From assembly GCA_023389855.1 (NCBI GenBank), contig JAEWDZ010000004.1:434001-498000 (forward strand): 64,000 nucleotides of DNA, read 5' to 3'. Each line of letters opens with the position of its first letter. Positions within the stretch are counted from its first letter, which is position 1. Position numbers and translations under genes: made by a program. This stretch comes from Bacteroidota bacterium. GTDB taxonomy: Bacteria > Bacteroidota > Bacteroidia > Bacteroidales > Porphyromonadaceae. Below, in pieces: positions 1 to 9,234 of the stretch. The notes beneath the pieces were generated by a model that was not told the origin of the DNA, searched no databases, and saw only the letters and a program-made list of their open reading frames with translations.

Positions 1-1
1 T

Positions 2-436
2 CCTGGCTCTTTCGGAGAAATATCTGCTCTGGCATTGTTGCTGGGACTGGTTTATTTGTTGGTTAAAAAGATTATTACTTGGCACATACCTATCAGTATC
101 CTTGCTACCGTATTTATCTTTGGAGGAATCCTTCATTTAGTAGATGCCACACACTATGTATCACCGCTCTACCACCTAACTGCTGGAGGTCTTATGCTCG
201 GGGCTATATTTATGGCTACAGACTATGTCACCTCACCTATTACAGCCAGTGGTCAACTGATATATGGTGTCCTCATTGGTCTACTGACCGTTATCATTCG
301 TACATGGGGTGCATATCCCGAAGGCATGTCGTTTGCAATCCTCATCATGAATGCATTTACCCCACTTATTAACTTGTACTTCAAGCCTAAGCATTTTGGC
401 GAAAAAGTAAAAAAGCAGAAGGAGGCTAAAAAATGA
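2..436 (+). CDS. rnfD: Rnf complex subunit D, C-terminal part (5' end outside window)
   Basis: This is the end of RnfD, an integral membrane flavoprotein of the Rnf complex, which couples ferredoxin:NAD+ electron transfer to Na+ or H+ movement across the inner membrane. The reading frame is open from base 2 and begins with PGSFGEISALA, matching the conserved G-S-x-G-E-T/S-S-A-L stretch of the RnfD/NqrB family, followed by several membrane helices. About 144 codons are visible, roughly half the usual length of about 320. The covalent FMN-binding threonine lies upstream and outside the window. The TGA stop overlaps the ATG of rnfG (ATGA), as expected for the B-C-D-G-E-A gene order, so translational coupling is likely. 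Identification rests on sequence and neighbours together. Confidence 0.93.
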   Translation, partial: PGSFGEISALALLLGLVYLLVKKIITWHIPISILATVFIFGGILHLVDATHYVSPLYHLTAGGLMLGAIFMATDYVTSPITASGQLIYGVLIGLLTVIIRTWGAYPEGMSFAILIMNAFTPLINLYFKPKHFGEKVKKQKEAKK

Positions 437-1146
437 AGAAATTGGCATCTACGTTTCCAAATATGCTCCTCTCCCTCACACTTATATGCTTAGTGATGGG
501 TGCAGTATTGGGGCTTGTAAAATATTTGACAGACAAACCAATCGCTAAGGCTGAACAAGAGACAAAAACAGCTGCTCTAAAAGAAGTGCTCCCGCCTTTC
601 GACAACGATCCCCTGAGCGAAACGCAAATGGTGGGATTAAAAGAAGACGGTACCGATAGTGTACGTGTATACAAGGCAACCAATGGAGGAGAGCTTGTAG
701 GCTATGCCATCGAGACATTTACAAAAAATGGCTTTGGCGGACGCTTCAATATTATGCTGGGTATTACAGCGGATAGCTCTATCAAAGATTTCGTAGTACT
801 AAGCCATGCAGAGACACCTGGATTAGGCGCAAAAATGCAAGAATGGTTCCGTCTCCCAGCCCTATCTTCTTCCTCCATACGTGACATGCGCGGCGTAAAC
901 CTTGCTAGTGAGATGCCTCTTACTGTAACGAAAGACGGAGGTAAGGTAGATGCTATTACGGCGTCTACTATCACGAGCCGTGCATTCATAGACGCTATAC
1001 GACGTGCCTACGAAGTATTCAAAATTGTGAATGCTTCTGGGACAGCATCGAATGGTGCAACTCAAGAGGAAGCGGCAGCAGTAGACACCACACAAGTGGA
1101 CTCTACGACAGCTTCTACCCCTATCCACGAAGAGGCAAAGAAATAA
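433..1146 (+). CDS. rnfG: Rnf complex subunit G, FMN-binding
   Basis: RnfG is the periplasm-facing, membrane-anchored flavoprotein of the Rnf complex and carries FMN bound covalently by a threonine phosphoester. The 237-residue protein has one N-terminal membrane helix (about residues 9-31) and an FMN-binding domain (about 75-195). The family motif HAETPGLGAK is at 125-134. The flavin attachment site reads T176-A-S-T179 where most RnfG/NqrC proteins have S/T-G-A-S/T, so Thr179 is the inferred attachment residue. A Thr/Ser/Ala-rich tail (about 200-237) looks disordered. It overlaps rnfD by 4 bases, and rnfE starts 30 bases after its stop. Confidence 0.95.
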   Translation: MKKLASTFPNMLLSLTLICLVMGAVLGLVKYLTDKPIAKAEQETKTAALKEVLPPFDNDPLSETQMVGLKEDGTDSVRVYKATNGGELVGYAIETFTKNGFGGRFNIMLGITADSSIKDFVVLSHAETPGLGAKMQEWFRLPALSSSSIRDMRGVNLASEMPLTVTKDGGKVDAITASTITSRAFIDAIRRAYEVFKIVNASGTASNGATQEEAAAVDTTQVDSTTASTPIHEEAKK

Positions 1147-1176
1147 TTTATCTGTATAGGAGAGAATTGTTAGAAT

Positions 1177-1767
1177 ATGAACAAATACGTTTCTACATTA
1201 GTAAACGGCATTATCAAAGAAAACCCGACTTTTGTGCTGCTGCTGGGGATGTGTCCGACCTTAGCGACAACCACATCAGCCATCAACGGTTTGAGCATGG
1301 GTCTGGCCACGACCTTCGTGCTGATCTGTTCGAATGTAGTGGTTTCCCTGCTGAAGAAATTTATCCCTGATGCCGTGCGTATACCTGCCTTCATTGTCAT
1401 CATCGCGAGCTTCGTAACGGTATTGCAATTACTCATTCAAGGTTTCCTACCCGCCTTACAGAGTAGTCTTGGGATCTTTATCCCCTTGATTGTAGTAAAC
1501 TGTATCGTGCTGGGCCGTGCTGAATCAGTGGCTGCAAAGTCCAACCCTATCCTTTCCATATTCGATGGTATCGGTATTGGTATTGGCTTTACCCTGAGTT
1601 TGACAGTACTAGGTGCAGTGCGTGAAATATTGGGATCCGGTAAAATCTTCGATGTAGTGATTTATCCCGACTCCTACGGCACGCTGCTGTTTATTCTCCC
1701 TCCGGGTGCCTTCTTGGCTCTGGGATTTCTTATCGCTGGCTTCAACGTACTAACTCATAAGAAATAA
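1177..1767 (+). CDS. rnfE: Rnf complex subunit E
   Basis: RnfE is a six-helix inner-membrane subunit that pairs with RnfA as an inverted-topology dimer. The protein has 196 residues, normal for the family. Cys26 in GMCPTLA and Cys109 in VVNCIVLGRAE are the conserved cysteines that, by analogy with NqrD/NqrE and solved Rnf structures, help bind a [2Fe-2S] cluster within the membrane between RnfA and RnfE. The purine-rich stretch GGAGAG sits about 15 bases before the ATG. It is the fifth gene of the usual rnfBCDGEA order and lies only 6 bases before rnfA. Confidence 0.95.
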   Translation: MNKYVSTLVNGIIKENPTFVLLLGMCPTLATTTSAINGLSMGLATTFVLICSNVVVSLLKKFIPDAVRIPAFIVIIASFVTVLQLLIQGFLPALQSSLGIFIPLIVVNCIVLGRAESVAAKSNPILSIFDGIGIGIGFTLSLTVLGAVREILGSGKIFDVVIYPDSYGTLLFILPPGAFLALGFLIAGFNVLTHKK

Positions 1768-1773
1768 TTTGCT

Positions 1774-2346
1774 ATGCATTATATACTGATCATCATTGCC
1801 GCTATATTCGTTAATAATGTAGTCCTCTCGCAGTTCTTGGGTATATGCCCTTTCTTTGGGGTATCTAAGAAAATCAGCACAGCGACAGGCATGGGAGCGG
1901 CAGTTATCTTTGTACTTGTAGTCTCCTCGATGGTAACTTTCCTTATTCAGCATTTTGTATTGAACCTTTTAGGCCTTCAATTTTTACAGACGATCGCCTT
2001 TATTTTGATCATTGCATCGCTGGTACAAATGCTGGAAATGATCTTAAAAAAGGTTTCTCCCCCACTCTATCAGGCTTTAGGAGTATTCCTCCCTCTTATC
2101 ACAACAAACTGCTGTGTGCTGGGTGTGGCGATCTTGGTAATACAAAAGGAATTCAACTTTTTAGAAACACTCACCTACTCTTTTGCTACAGGTATTGGCT
2201 TCATGCTGGCGATGGTGGTATTTGCGGGAATGCGTGAGCAACTCGACAAGACCAACGTACCGAAGGCTATGCGCAATATACCTATTGCGATGGTAAGCGC
2301 CAGTATATTGGCAATGTCTTTTATGGGTTTTTCCGGTATTGCATAG
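1774..2346 (+). CDS. rnfA: Rnf complex subunit A
   Basis: RnfA is the partner of RnfE in the membrane part of the Rnf complex. The 190-residue protein has six predicted helices. Cys25 (LGICPFFGV) and Cys113/Cys114 (TTNCCVLG) correspond to the conserved cysteines of the RnfA/E [2Fe-2S] site. It is the last gene of the operon, and a strong intrinsic terminator begins 35 bases after its stop codon. Confidence 0.95.
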   Translation: MHYILIIIAAIFVNNVVLSQFLGICPFFGVSKKISTATGMGAAVIFVLVVSSMVTFLIQHFVLNLLGLQFLQTIAFILIIASLVQMLEMILKKVSPPLYQALGVFLPLITTNCCVLGVAILVIQKEFNFLETLTYSFATGIGFMLAMVVFAGMREQLDKTNVPKAMRNIPIAMVSASILAMSFMGFSGIA

Positions 2347-2381
2347 TACTTATCTGTAAAACCATCATTCTCTATAAAGAG

Positions 2382-2419
2382 TACCCGGTGAAGATCTTCT
2401 CTTCACCGGGTATTTTTTT
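2382..2419 (+). terminator. Intrinsic terminator of the rnf operon
   Basis: A perfect 13-bp stem (2382-2394 with 2400-2412; TACCCGGTGAAGA and its complement) closes a 5-base loop and is followed directly by seven T. It marks the end of the rnf operon. Confidence 0.95.
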
Positions 2420-2764
2420 GGGGGAAGGGTATTCTTGGCAAGAAACTGTACTACTCGGCTAAGTATATAACAAGAGATAAGAGTGGCTTTAGCAATTATA
2501 TAATAGAAATAAGATTTTCGCGAGTATAATTCAAAACTGTTGTATGCATATTAGGGACGGATGGATGCAAACAGCCTTGATTTATTGTCGAGGAACTCGT
2601 AAAAATACTGGACTGATCTTCACGTGAGAGAGAGAAATAGCGATCAAATCGGGGGGTATTTCCCTTACAATGCCATCGGTTTAAACATAACAATAAAAGA
2701 GGTAATCCTCGCAAGGAGGAGATACCTCTTTCGCATATAGAATATATTCAGCACAAAAAAGGAT
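2420..2764. other. Intergenic region without a gene
   Basis: This AT-rich spacer lies between the rnf terminator and the convergent lipoprotein gene. Apart from the minus-strand terminator at 2690-2731, I see no supported gene, RNA or repeat. The short frames here have no recognisable features. Confidence 0.6.
2690..2731 (-). terminator. Terminator of the unrecognised lipoprotein gene
   Basis: On the minus strand a stem of nine pairs (2696-2704 with 2723-2731) plus four inner pairs (CCTC with GAGG) is followed by TTTATTGTT. It lies 34 bases beyond the stop of the gene at 2765-3547. Confidence 0.75.
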
Positions 2765-3547
2765 TTATAGAAATGCTATTTTCTTGCTTGTCGTCAATAC
2801 CCCCTCATCGGTATGAATCTTGATCGTAAGCGTATGCACCGGATTCGTTGGTGCCTGAGTAAAACGAAGGGTATACATTTTTCCCTGTTTTTTCGTGTGC
2901 GAAAGGCTTTCGGCCCCTCCCTGCATCCGGTCGTGCAGATAAACCATGGCAAGCTCTTCGACGCTTAATTGATCAAGTCTTTTCTTTATAGCTTGTATGC
3001 CATATTCTTGATCGATTGATTCCGCATCCGGGTATAGCAAGCCGGTTAAACCCTCAACACTATAACCATTCTTTATACAGGGGTATATCGTCGCAAAATC
3101 AATTTCTACCAAATCATTTAGCGATGCCCCTGCAGCATGTTTTTCGTCAAAAGAGGTATCCGACGTGATCTCAACCGAATGGATAAAACAGGAGAGAGCA
3201 TATCCAACATCAATATCTTGCGGAAAACTCATCTCCGATGCCGTATCCTCGAATTTTTGTGCACATTTGTTGAACAGGTTCGTCGTTTCACTCGGAAAAC
3301 GGTAGCCATAAAAATCACTGCTTTCGAAATCTAATGTCGTGGAATAGCCCCCATTTTCGTCCTTTTTTAGGGCATCGTCTCTTAGGAAGATGTCGCTTAT
3401 CTTGTAGTAGCGGTTGACATGATGTCCGGAACATATCATTTTATTGCCTATCGGTGTCGGATCCTTTTTTTCATTATCTTGGTGATCCCGTTGACACGAA
3501 GAGAAAATAGAGCATATGAGAATGGATACAAAAACAAATTTTTTCAT
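2765..3547 (-). CDS. Unrecognised lipoprotein
   Basis: I do not recognise this 260-residue protein. I take the start at the ATG ending at 3547, because MKKFVFVSILICSIFSSC is then a clean lipoprotein signal with the lipidated cysteine at residue 18; the frame stays open upstream to 3592. After the lipobox comes a charged linker (about 19-33), then a soluble domain with scattered cysteines and no repeats. It is therefore probably anchored to a membrane on the periplasmic or outer side. It has its own terminator. The gene starts just 13 bases after the last in-frame stop of the broken propeptide-like gene, so the two may once have formed a unit. No function is proposed. Confidence 0.7.
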   Translation of the reverse strand: MKKFVFVSILICSIFSSCQRDHQDNEKKDPTPIGNKMICSGHHVNRYYKISDIFLRDDALKKDENGGYSTTLDFESSDFYGYRFPSETTNLFNKCAQKFEDTASEMSFPQDIDVGYALSCFIHSVEITSDTSFDEKHAAGASLNDLVEIDFATIYPCIKNGYSVEGLTGLLYPDAESIDQEYGIQAIKKRLDQLSVEELAMVYLHDRMQGGAESLSHTKKQGKMYTLRFTQAPTNPVHTLTIKIHTDEGVLTTSKKIAFL

Positions 3548-3560
3548 AACAAGAAGCAGG

Positions 3561-4109
<549 letters not shown>

Positions 4110-5002
4110 AACTGAAACAATTAATAGCGAATATTATGTCAACATTTCATAGCAATCGGCCAAAGATAGAGATTCTCCACCTAGCGATTCGTGTTCATCT
4201 TCCTAGTAATATACAGATCCAATCCGGAAAGTAGGATCCCGTATTTCAATAAATCTCTTCTATTAGTGTAGTACAAATATAAACATATTTATCGAAAGAA
4301 GCACATTTATTTTCATTTTTTCTCGGGATAATATTTTCCAACCCGATTTCGTAGACTGAAAAATCTTTTATTAATTGCGCAAAAAAAAGAAATTTGTCAT
4401 CATCATCATATCCTTATTATCCTTATATTATCAGACTATGACGAAAGAAGAAGTTACAAGCAAGTACATATCTTCAGCAGGTTTAATTTATTAGCACGGT
4501 AATTCCGTAGGAATAAGAAAACAAGACTCTCCCTCGTTTCTCAAAATATTTGCTCAATTAAACAAAAAGGCGTAACAAAGAGGTACGAGTAACATTGGAT
4601 TACTGTAAGAGTGATGAAGATATGTTTTTTGTCAACGGATTATTTTGCATTCTACTTCATCTTTCTTTCATACAGAGGCATTTACTACGCGAAGAAAAGC
4701 AGAAGGCTCAAAAAAAAGATTAGCATCAGAAAAGTATAAAAAATTTAATCATTCGCGACCAGAGCCACCCGCATTTCCGTATAAGCTATTGAAAGAATAA
4801 CTTTTCGGCATTGAGCAAATTCTATTCGAAGGATAGTATTTTTGTGTAAAAAACAGTATATTTGACTGTAGATTCAATACTTATCCCGAAAGAAAAGAGA
4901 GCTACTCCATGATATAGGCGATCTAATATTCGTCGTTAAAAATTAACCGTAAGCACACTTTGCTGCTATTAGCTTTATTTTGAAGTCAAACAATTGAATG
5001 AT
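4110..5002. other. Long AT-rich intergenic region with three promoter-like -7 elements
   Basis: Nearly 0.9 kb with no supported gene on either strand. Three matches to the Bacteroidota -7 element TAnnTTTG are visible: minus strand at 4161-4168 and 4274-4281, facing the broken propeptide-like gene, and plus strand at 4857-4864, facing the T9SS protein. The match at 4274-4281 has a near -33 element (GTG) at the 20-base spacing; the others do not. CAT repeats near 4399-4410 and short poly-A runs are the only other structure. Confidence 0.6.
4857..4864 (+). promoter_or_regulatory. Possible -7 element for the T9SS LRR protein
   Basis: TATATTTG matches TAnnTTTG exactly. The nearest upstream TTTG (4841-4844) is only 12 bases away, shorter than the 20 seen at other promoters in this window, so the promoter is uncertain. 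It would give a leader of about 130 bases. Confidence 0.35.
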
Positions 5003-7825
5003 ATGAAAAGATTTTACCATTATTTTATTATTCTATCCTCATTATTTTGCGGAGCCAAAGCGCCACTTTACGCTCAAAGCGAAAAAAATTCCGTAGCACT
5101 GCCAACGGAAAGAGAGTACGTCTATATCGATGAATCACACCCCATCGAGGACATCTATGGATCAATACAAGACTTCCGACAGTACAATAAAGAAGGAAAA
5201 GGGGTACTCATTGAGTGCTGTGGTTACTGGAGTATAAAAGGTTGGGAACTGCACAAGGAAAAAAGATTGAGAAGACTGTACGAAAAATATGGTCCGGCAG
5301 GAAGCGATCAAATCCAAATCTTCTGGCAAAACATCGATCAATGTGATCTCAACACACTCAAGGGAAAGGGTGAATATTGTACGACAGGGGACTGGACAGA
5401 TGGCGGGACAGTACCTTATCCCATACTCAATAGCAATTCCTATCACACCGAAATGGGGCTTTACTTTGTATTTGCACCACGCTTTTTTTATATCGAACCG
5501 ACAGGATGGCGAGTGGATATTACGAATATACTAACCAGTGATAATTATGAGGAACAGTTCTCTGAATTTTTAGCTAACTCTATCGCGAAAGGGAAAGCTC
5601 CCGTTATTCACGAAATAGACGGTTTTGAAAATCTTTTTATCGGTGAAAAGGCTTTCTACCGTGCAAGGGTAAGGAGTGCAGAGCCAATAACCGGCATTGA
5701 ATGGCAAGTGGATGGAGGTGCAGTTGCGCCTCAAGAGGATGGATCGATCATAAAGCATTGGAAAAAAGAAGGCGATCACGTAGTTTCTGTAAAAGTAAGC
5801 AACAAATATGGCAGTGTAACGGCCACAAAAAGCGTTCATATTCAAGCAATGTCATCGGCCGTCGTAACATTTCCTATAACGTTTGATTTCGATAATTCGC
5901 AGCTCCCCCCCGGCTGGCTTATTTACGACCGAAATAAGGATGGCTACAGCTGGCTTGCAATCACAAAGGATATGCAATCACGTATAGGTATAAAGACCGA
6001 CGAGGGACTAGGTGGAACGAAAGATGCTTTTGCTTCATACACCTATTACATGGACCATTTTGATTGGAAACACGAAGAATCTTATGGCTACAATACACGT
6101 CCCGATGACTGGCTGATCACACCCCTCATTTTCATACCGGACAGTGTGGAGAGTGCCGAAATATCTTTTTTAGAAAGTTACTTCTATAAAGCGGAACCGG
6201 GGCAAAAAATTGATGGATACAAAGTGCTGCTTTCAACCGATGGCTTAGCGCCTGAAGACTTTAAAGTCACGCTTTTGGATGTTGCCAGTATACGCGCTAA
6301 AAGCGAAGAGGAAACATTCTTCTTACGCAAAATCGATCTCTCTGACTATAAAGGGAGAGCTTTTCGCATTGCATTTGTCCATCCAAAAGAATACAGTTAT
6401 CCTGCAGCAGGAACGGGTATTATTATCGACCAGGTAACTATCAAAGCCAATAGTCCCGAAGAGATGAGTACCCCTAATGTAACGATAGATTTCGCAAAAG
6501 ATTGCGGAGAGATAGAATTAATGTATGCAATTAAAGCGAATAGCCTACTTAAGATTGACCAGGGAGATGGAAAAATCATAACATATAATCGCTCCGGCAT
6601 CATCCAATTCACCCCGAAAGGAAAAGTAAAAATATTTGCCGATCATCTGCAGGAACTATTAATAGATAATGCCGGAGTAAAGGCAATATCCTTTGGAGAG
6701 AACCCGGATCTTGAAATTCTTGACGCATCTGAAAACGAGATACAAAAGATAAATCTCAGCAATCTAACATCTTTAAAAGAGCTTTTTCTTGAGAAAAATA
6801 GTATAAGCAACATCGATATTAGTAGCCTAACTCATTTAAGGAAAATAGACATTGCGCATAACAAACTAAAAAAAATAGATCTTCTAAATAGTCCTGAATT
6901 ACAGTATATAAATATCGCCTTTAATGAAATTAGGGCATTGGACTTAAGTAAAAACAAAACTGTAAAGTATCTTCATATCAACGATAACAAGATAGAGAAT
7001 TTAGATGCTTCGAGCATGAAAGATTTATCGCTTTTGCTCGCTGCTAACAATAGGCTTTCTAATATAGACCTTTCTGCTAACAGAAATCTGACCGTAGTGG
7101 ATTTGAGGAAAAATGAACTCTCTTTGCTAGCATTAAAATATAATACTCAAATAGCTCATCTCTTATTGGATCACAATAGGCTTACAGAGCTAGACCTATC
7201 AGCCAATAACAGGTTAATAACAATCTCATGTGCCTATAACAAAGTTGCATCGTTAGACGTTTCAAACAGTCCACAAATCCAGGAAATTTTCTGTGACCAT
7301 AACCAGATCAGATCTTTACATATAAATGTAGAGGCACAACTTAGAAAACTGGTGGCAAACAATAATGAAATATCCGATTTAATAATGAATCCTAGCTATT
7401 TGTGGACGCTTCAGCTGCACAACAACAGCATCCCACCAGGGGTACTTCAAAACAATATTAACATGCTACCTGATGTCAAGAACTTACCTATTGATGACAA
7501 TAATAAAGGGTGGGCTAAGCAACTGATTATACGCAACAATCCAGGAGTTGCTAATGTAGATGTCTCTACTGCACTCTCAAAGGGTTGGATCGTATCCAAT
7601 GAAACAAGAAACAGCAATGTCGACAAGGATGCAAATACCTATTTTAGGATCAGTGACAATCAGATTATTTTTATCGACTCCCACTCCACTGATTATAGCA
7701 TATATAACATAAGAGGAGAGCTTTTGCAGAAAGCGAGTACTTCCGAAAAAAGCAGAGTCAAAATGACAAGAGGTACTTACCTAATCTCACTAGAAGGGGA
7801 AACGTACAAAATCGTTATTCCTTAG
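5003..7825 (+). CDS. T9SS-secreted mosaic protein: thioredoxin-like, PKD, cleaved-adhesin, LRR and C-terminal sorting domain
   Basis: A 940-residue exported protein. The start at the ATG at 5003 gives a signal peptide ending at about YAQ25; an upstream TTG in frame is less likely. Residues about 40-195 look like the thioredoxin-like domain of T9SS cargo, but where a CxxC is expected the sequence reads GYWSIKGW (75-82), so redox activity is doubtful. About 200-282 resembles a PKD domain (IEWQVDGG, then VSVKVSNKYGS). About 288-482 matches the cleaved-adhesin family (FDNSQLPPGW, DDWLITP, YKVLLSTDG). About 560-830 holds leucine-rich repeats of roughly 21-22 residues (L-x-x-L-x-x-x-x-N). The last 70 residues end in a type A T9SS sorting domain (YSIYNIRGELL to YKIVIP). 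It is probably a surface-attached adhesin. Domain names are inferred by eye. Confidence 0.85.
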   Translation: MKRFYHYFIILSSLFCGAKAPLYAQSEKNSVALPTEREYVYIDESHPIEDIYGSIQDFRQYNKEGKGVLIECCGYWSIKGWELHKEKRLRRLYEKYGPAGSDQIQIFWQNIDQCDLNTLKGKGEYCTTGDWTDGGTVPYPILNSNSYHTEMGLYFVFAPRFFYIEPTGWRVDITNILTSDNYEEQFSEFLANSIAKGKAPVIHEIDGFENLFIGEKAFYRARVRSAEPITGIEWQVDGGAVAPQEDGSIIKHWKKEGDHVVSVKVSNKYGSVTATKSVHIQAMSSAVVTFPITFDFDNSQLPPGWLIYDRNKDGYSWLAITKDMQSRIGIKTDEGLGGTKDAFASYTYYMDHFDWKHEESYGYNTRPDDWLITPLIFIPDSVESAEISFLESYFYKAEPGQKIDGYKVLLSTDGLAPEDFKVTLLDVASIRAKSEEETFFLRKIDLSDYKGRAFRIAFVHPKEYSYPAAGTGIIIDQVTIKANSPEEMSTPNVTIDFAKDCGEIELMYAIKANSLLKIDQGDGKIITYNRSGIIQFTPKGKVKIFADHLQELLIDNAGVKAISFGENPDLEILDASENEIQKINLSNLTSLKELFLEKNSISNIDISSLTHLRKIDIAHNKLKKIDLLNSPELQYINIAFNEIRALDLSKNKTVKYLHINDNKIENLDASSMKDLSLLLAANNRLSNIDLSANRNLTVVDLRKNELSLLALKYNTQIAHLLLDHNRLTELDLSANNRLITISCAYNKVASLDVSNSPQIQEIFCDHNQIRSLHINVEAQLRKLVANNNEISDLIMNPSYLWTLQLHNNSIPPGVLQNNINMLPDVKNLPIDDNNKGWAKQLIIRNNPGVANVDVSTALSKGWIVSNETRNSNVDKDANTYFRISDNQIIFIDSHSTDYSIYNIRGELLQKASTSEKSRVKMTRGTYLISLEGETYKIVIP

Positions 7826-8295
7826 ATCCGATTTTCGCGAAAAAACACAGTTTTCAGAGGGAAGGCTACTTATATAGTAGCCATCTCTCTGAAAGTAAAG
7901 TTCTTAGAGCTCAAGAAACTAGGGAATAGAAGAGGGAAAAGCTATTGGGGCGATCATTTCGAAACTTTCGACGGATAGCGAAAGAACGCATCATTAGAGA
8001 CTGCAAAACAAAGTACGATCTCACACTTATTGAAAAAAGCATAGAAAGATGCTCTGAAAGAAAGCTAAGAGGATGTAAACCAGGCATTTTCTATATTCTG
8101 TTATTATTCGACATCAATCAAAAGACCATTTCTCAATCGCAAAAGAGATGCTTTTTCACTCATAGTCGATACTATCACACGAGTATTGAAACTAGGAACT
8201 TTCTGAGATTTTCTGATAATTCTATTATACGGTTCATAATGATGAGAAATTTTCCATATCTGCGTAAGCACAAAGAATAGAAAAACAAAAGCATT
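7826..8295. other. Intergenic region without a supported gene
   Basis: Apart from the hairpin at 7854-7892, I see no supported feature. A 111-codon frame at 7945-8280 begins with TTG, is rich in Arg, Lys and Ser with no domain pattern, and is not counted as a gene. Confidence 0.55.
7854..7892 (+). terminator. Long hairpin after the T9SS protein gene
   Basis: A 17-position stem (7854-7870 with 7876-7892) has one A-A mismatch and one G-T pair and closes a TATAT loop. It begins 29 bases after the stop codon. No T-tract follows, so it is either a weak terminator or an mRNA 3'-end stabiliser. Confidence 0.5.
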
Positions 8296-9234
8296 ATGAA
8301 ATCAAACGTTTTATTAATTGCCGCAAGTGGATTACTCTTGCTGGTCAACTGCACTTCTTCTTCTCGAGGTCACTGGCTGAAAGGCGTGGTAAGAGATACA
8401 ACAACAAATATGATTTCGGTTGTGGAAAAAGAAGATACCTTGTCGTTCAACACGACAAATGCAGAGAAAGAAGATTTGGATGGTTTATTCATAGGTGACT
8501 CGGTAGAGGTTTATTACAAAGGAGCATACACTTCGGGTATGGAAGCTCTAAAAGTAACTTCGCTTACCCATCCAGAAAGTGTTATGCGCACCCTCTTTTT
8601 CGAAGAAGGCGTGCGTACGGAAACCGTTGACGGCAGCTTCCGTTCCCTATACATCCGGTTCAGTCCAGATTCCCTGAAGACCGAATTATATTATTCGGAC
8701 AAGAAAGAAAAACAAACATGGAGGCAACACACCCATCCTTCAGGCAAACACTTCTGGAGCCTCAATGAAGAAAATGACGCTATAAGCCTGCACCGAACAG
8801 ACAGACGTTGGATGGTAACTGAAAAGGATAAAATACTGTATGCACAACCGAAGAGGGATGCGGATGAAAGCCTAGGTATGTGGACAGAATTACATTATGA
8901 GAGGACACTTCCTGCTGCCGACTGTCTGGGTATTCATTATCAACTGACTTTGCGCCAACGACAGCACAGCGGAGATGGAAGTTTCCTTTTGCGGCTTACC
9001 TTTCTAGAAGCTGAGAACGGACGGGACGTTTCTTTCGTTTACACGGGTAAGCGGATGACACAGCGTGGCACGACCGAAGATCCAGACGCCACAGTTTTGC
9101 AACTGACCGCCGATCAAGGAGGACTTGTCTATAACTTCTTGCAAGAAAATGACGAGCATTCGCTAACGCTATTGAATCAAGACTTCAAGAGAAACCAATC
9201 AGCGTTGAATTACAGTTTGAAGAAAGCGAAATAA
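8296..9234 (+). CDS. Lipoprotein with a C-terminal NlpE-like domain
   Basis: A 312-residue lipoprotein. The signal peptide ends in LLVNC with the lipidated cysteine at residue 19. The middle part (about 25-195) is not recognised. Residues about 203-310 follow the pattern of the NlpE N-terminal domain: LPxADC-x-GI-x-x-x-LTL, a beta-rich core, then LTLLNQDF and a closing LNYSL. NlpE is an outer-membrane lipoprotein that senses copper, adhesion and lipoprotein-trafficking stress in enterobacteria, and Bacteroidota have many proteins with this fold. The CxxC motif of the family is here A207-A-D-C210, so only one cysteine remains and metal or redox sensing as in E. coli is unlikely. It stands alone, between two gene-poor gaps. 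Confidence 0.65.
   Translation: MKSNVLLIAASGLLLLVNCTSSSRGHWLKGVVRDTTTNMISVVEKEDTLSFNTTNAEKEDLDGLFIGDSVEVYYKGAYTSGMEALKVTSLTHPESVMRTLFFEEGVRTETVDGSFRSLYIRFSPDSLKTELYYSDKKEKQTWRQHTHPSGKHFWSLNEENDAISLHRTDRRWMVTEKDKILYAQPKRDADESLGMWTELHYERTLPAADCLGIHYQLTLRQRQHSGDGSFLLRLTFLEAENGRDVSFVYTGKRMTQRGTTEDPDATVLQLTADQGGLVYNFLQENDEHSLTLLNQDFKRNQSALNYSLKKAK

Noticed and set aside
2496..2714. 72-codon minus-strand frame between rnfA and the lipoprotein gene
   Set aside because: Overlaps the terminator at 2690-2731 and has no recognisable features.
7945..8280. 111-codon plus-strand frame after the T9SS protein gene
   Set aside because: Starts with TTG, has no promoter or protein features, and its composition looks like non-coding AT-rich DNA.
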